Below, one piece after another: positions 4,911-5,770 of a stretch of 5,770 bases of DNA (the stretch's first letter is position 1; each line of letters opens with the position of its first letter). This stretch comes from Verrucomicrobiota bacterium (GTDB lineage Bacteria; Verrucomicrobiota; Verrucomicrobiae; Limisphaerales; UBA11358), in the NCBI GenBank assembly GCA_014860005.1, contig JACZKP010000196.1, forward strand, positions 1-5,770, in the 5' to 3' direction. A program made the position numbers and the translations under genes. Under the pieces are notes generated by a model that was not told the DNA's origin, did no database searches, and was given only the letters and a program-made list of their open reading frames with translations.

Positions 4911-5770
4911 ATGCGAAAACCGCCCTTCATCTTTCTTGCGCCTCTTGTTTTTGCCATCGGCCTTGCCCTGACCGCGACCGCCCAGCAGCGCCCCTCGATG
5001 GAACTGGAGTCGCAGACCGGCTACATCGAGTACGATTCCCAGACGGGCACATTCGTTGCAACCAACGGGGTAATGGTGCGCTACGGCGATGCCGTGCTGG
5101 TGGCGGAGCGCGCGACCGTGAATCAGGAAACCGGCGACGCCCTGGCCGAGGGCCGGGTGCGCATCCAGCAGGGCGAGCAAATCTGGGCGGGTGAACAAAT
5201 CCGCTACAACTTCCACACCCGGCAGATGGAGGCGGAGCACTTTCGCACCGGCCGGTCACCGGTGTTTGCTGCGGGGGAGGCGTTGACTGGCGACCTGACG
5301 AATGAAGTTTATACGGCCAGCAATGCCTACATTACGACGGATGACGTTGCGGAACCGGCGACGAAGGTGCGGGCCAAGTACATCAGGATCACTCCCGGCA
5401 AATCTTTTGAGGCGCGTAACGCGGTGCTGTATGCCGGCAACGTGCCGGTCTTTTGGCTGCCGTATTACAAGCGCAGCCTGGCGGCGCGGGCGAACAACTT
5501 TAATTTCACCCCCGGCTATCGCAGCCGCTATGGGCCGTTCTTGTTGACCACCTACAACTGGTTTTGGAACGACGCAATTGACGGCGCTTTTCATCTGGAT
5601 TACCGGGTCAAACGTGGGCTGGGCGGCGGGCCGGACCTCAATTTGCACCTGGACCGCTGGGGCGAAGCGGCCTTCAAGTATTATTACCTCCAGGATGACG
5701 ATCCTGATGCCAACGCCGACGGGTACTCCATTCCTGCCGACCGCCAGCTCTTTCATTTCAGTTACGACGC
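4911..5770 (+). CDS. lptD: LptD/OstA-like outer-membrane LPS assembly protein, N-terminal part (partial, runs off the window end)
   Basis: In the Lpt pathway LptD is the outer-membrane barrel that, with LptE, receives LPS from the periplasmic LptA bridge and inserts it in the outer leaflet. I read this frame by hand: ATG at 4911, open for 286 codons to the window edge. Residues 1-24 are a signal peptide (RKPP, hydrophobic core, cleavage likely after ATA at 22-24). Residues about 35-135 are an OstA/LptA-like beta-jellyroll domain with repeating TGYIEYDSQTGTFVATNGV, AERATVNQETGDALAEGRV and AGEQIRYNFHTRQMEAE units. Next come ITTDD (141-145), the barrel-entry motif VPVFWLPYYK (178-187), FTPGYRSRYGPFLLTTYNWFW and DGAFHLDYRVKRGLG, alternating as in barrel strands. 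No cysteine is present in the visible part. The start is supported by the signal peptide; no clear Shine-Dalgarno. A paralogous LptD-like barrel is possible. Confidence 0.88.
   Translation, partial: MRKPPFIFLAPLVFAIGLALTATAQQRPSMELESQTGYIEYDSQTGTFVATNGVMVRYGDAVLVAERATVNQETGDALAEGRVRIQQGEQIWAGEQIRYNFHTRQMEAEHFRTGRSPVFAAGEALTGDLTNEVYTASNAYITTDDVAEPATKVRAKYIRITPGKSFEARNAVLYAGNVPVFWLPYYKRSLAARANNFNFTPGYRSRYGPFLLTTYNWFWNDAIDGAFHLDYRVKRGLGGGPDLNLHLDRWGEAAFKYYYLQDDDPDANADGYSIPADRQLFHFSYD

Noticed and set aside
4767..5240. Upstream extension of the small minus-strand protein to 242 residues
   Set aside because: The extension is antisense to the signal peptide and OstA domain of lptD; the Shine-Dalgarno at 4774-4778 points to the shorter gene.
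5256..5756. 166-residue open frame on the minus strand
   Set aside because: Antisense to the LptD barrel region, which shows proper family motifs on the plus strand.

Overview
The window looks like chromosomal DNA of a GC-rich, diderm (outer-membrane) bacterium. The best guess is Verrucomicrobiota, perhaps the Pedosphaera/Limisphaerales side. This rests on the mix of an LptD-type outer-membrane protein, a tail-anchored FHA protein, a DUF4230-like protein, mostly weak Shine-Dalgarno sequences, and short ATCACGC tandem repeats and CCCTCTCCC palindromes scattered into genes. The assignment is an inference; no rRNA or phylogenetic marker analysis was possible.

Layout. 1-539 (minus): 5' part of hisC (histidinol-phosphate aminotransferase), cut by the window edge and carrying two in-frame repeat insertions. 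540-666: divergent intergenic region with an inverted repeat and a candidate carA promoter. 667-1827 (plus): carA, complete, with an intact glutaminase triad. 1828-1947: intergenic, with a good sigma70-like promoter. 1948-2466 (plus): small FHA-domain protein with a C-terminal membrane anchor. 2467-2542: short convergent gap in which I see no convincing terminator. 2543-3553 (minus): hemB, complete, zinc-cysteine type. 3554-3678: divergent gap with two inverted repeats. 3679-4269 (plus): single-pass DUF4230-like protein. 4270-4511: about 240 bases in which I see no gene, RNA or clear terminator. 4512-4766 (minus): an 84-residue basic protein of unknown function with a good Shine-Dalgarno sequence. 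4767-4910: divergent gap. 4911-5770 (plus): N-terminal part of an LptD/OstA-like outer-membrane LPS transport protein, cut by the window end.

The genes do not form one operon: strands alternate and most genes have their own upstream gap. They are housekeeping functions (histidine, carbamoyl phosphate for arginine/pyrimidines, heme, LPS export) mixed with three poorly understood small proteins. carB is not next to carA here. I found no new multi-gene defence or mobile system. The most notable items are the two repeat insertions in the hisC reading frame, the 84-residue orphan protein, the possible ETT phospho-switch in the FHA protein, and the absence of the N-terminal cysteines from LptD.
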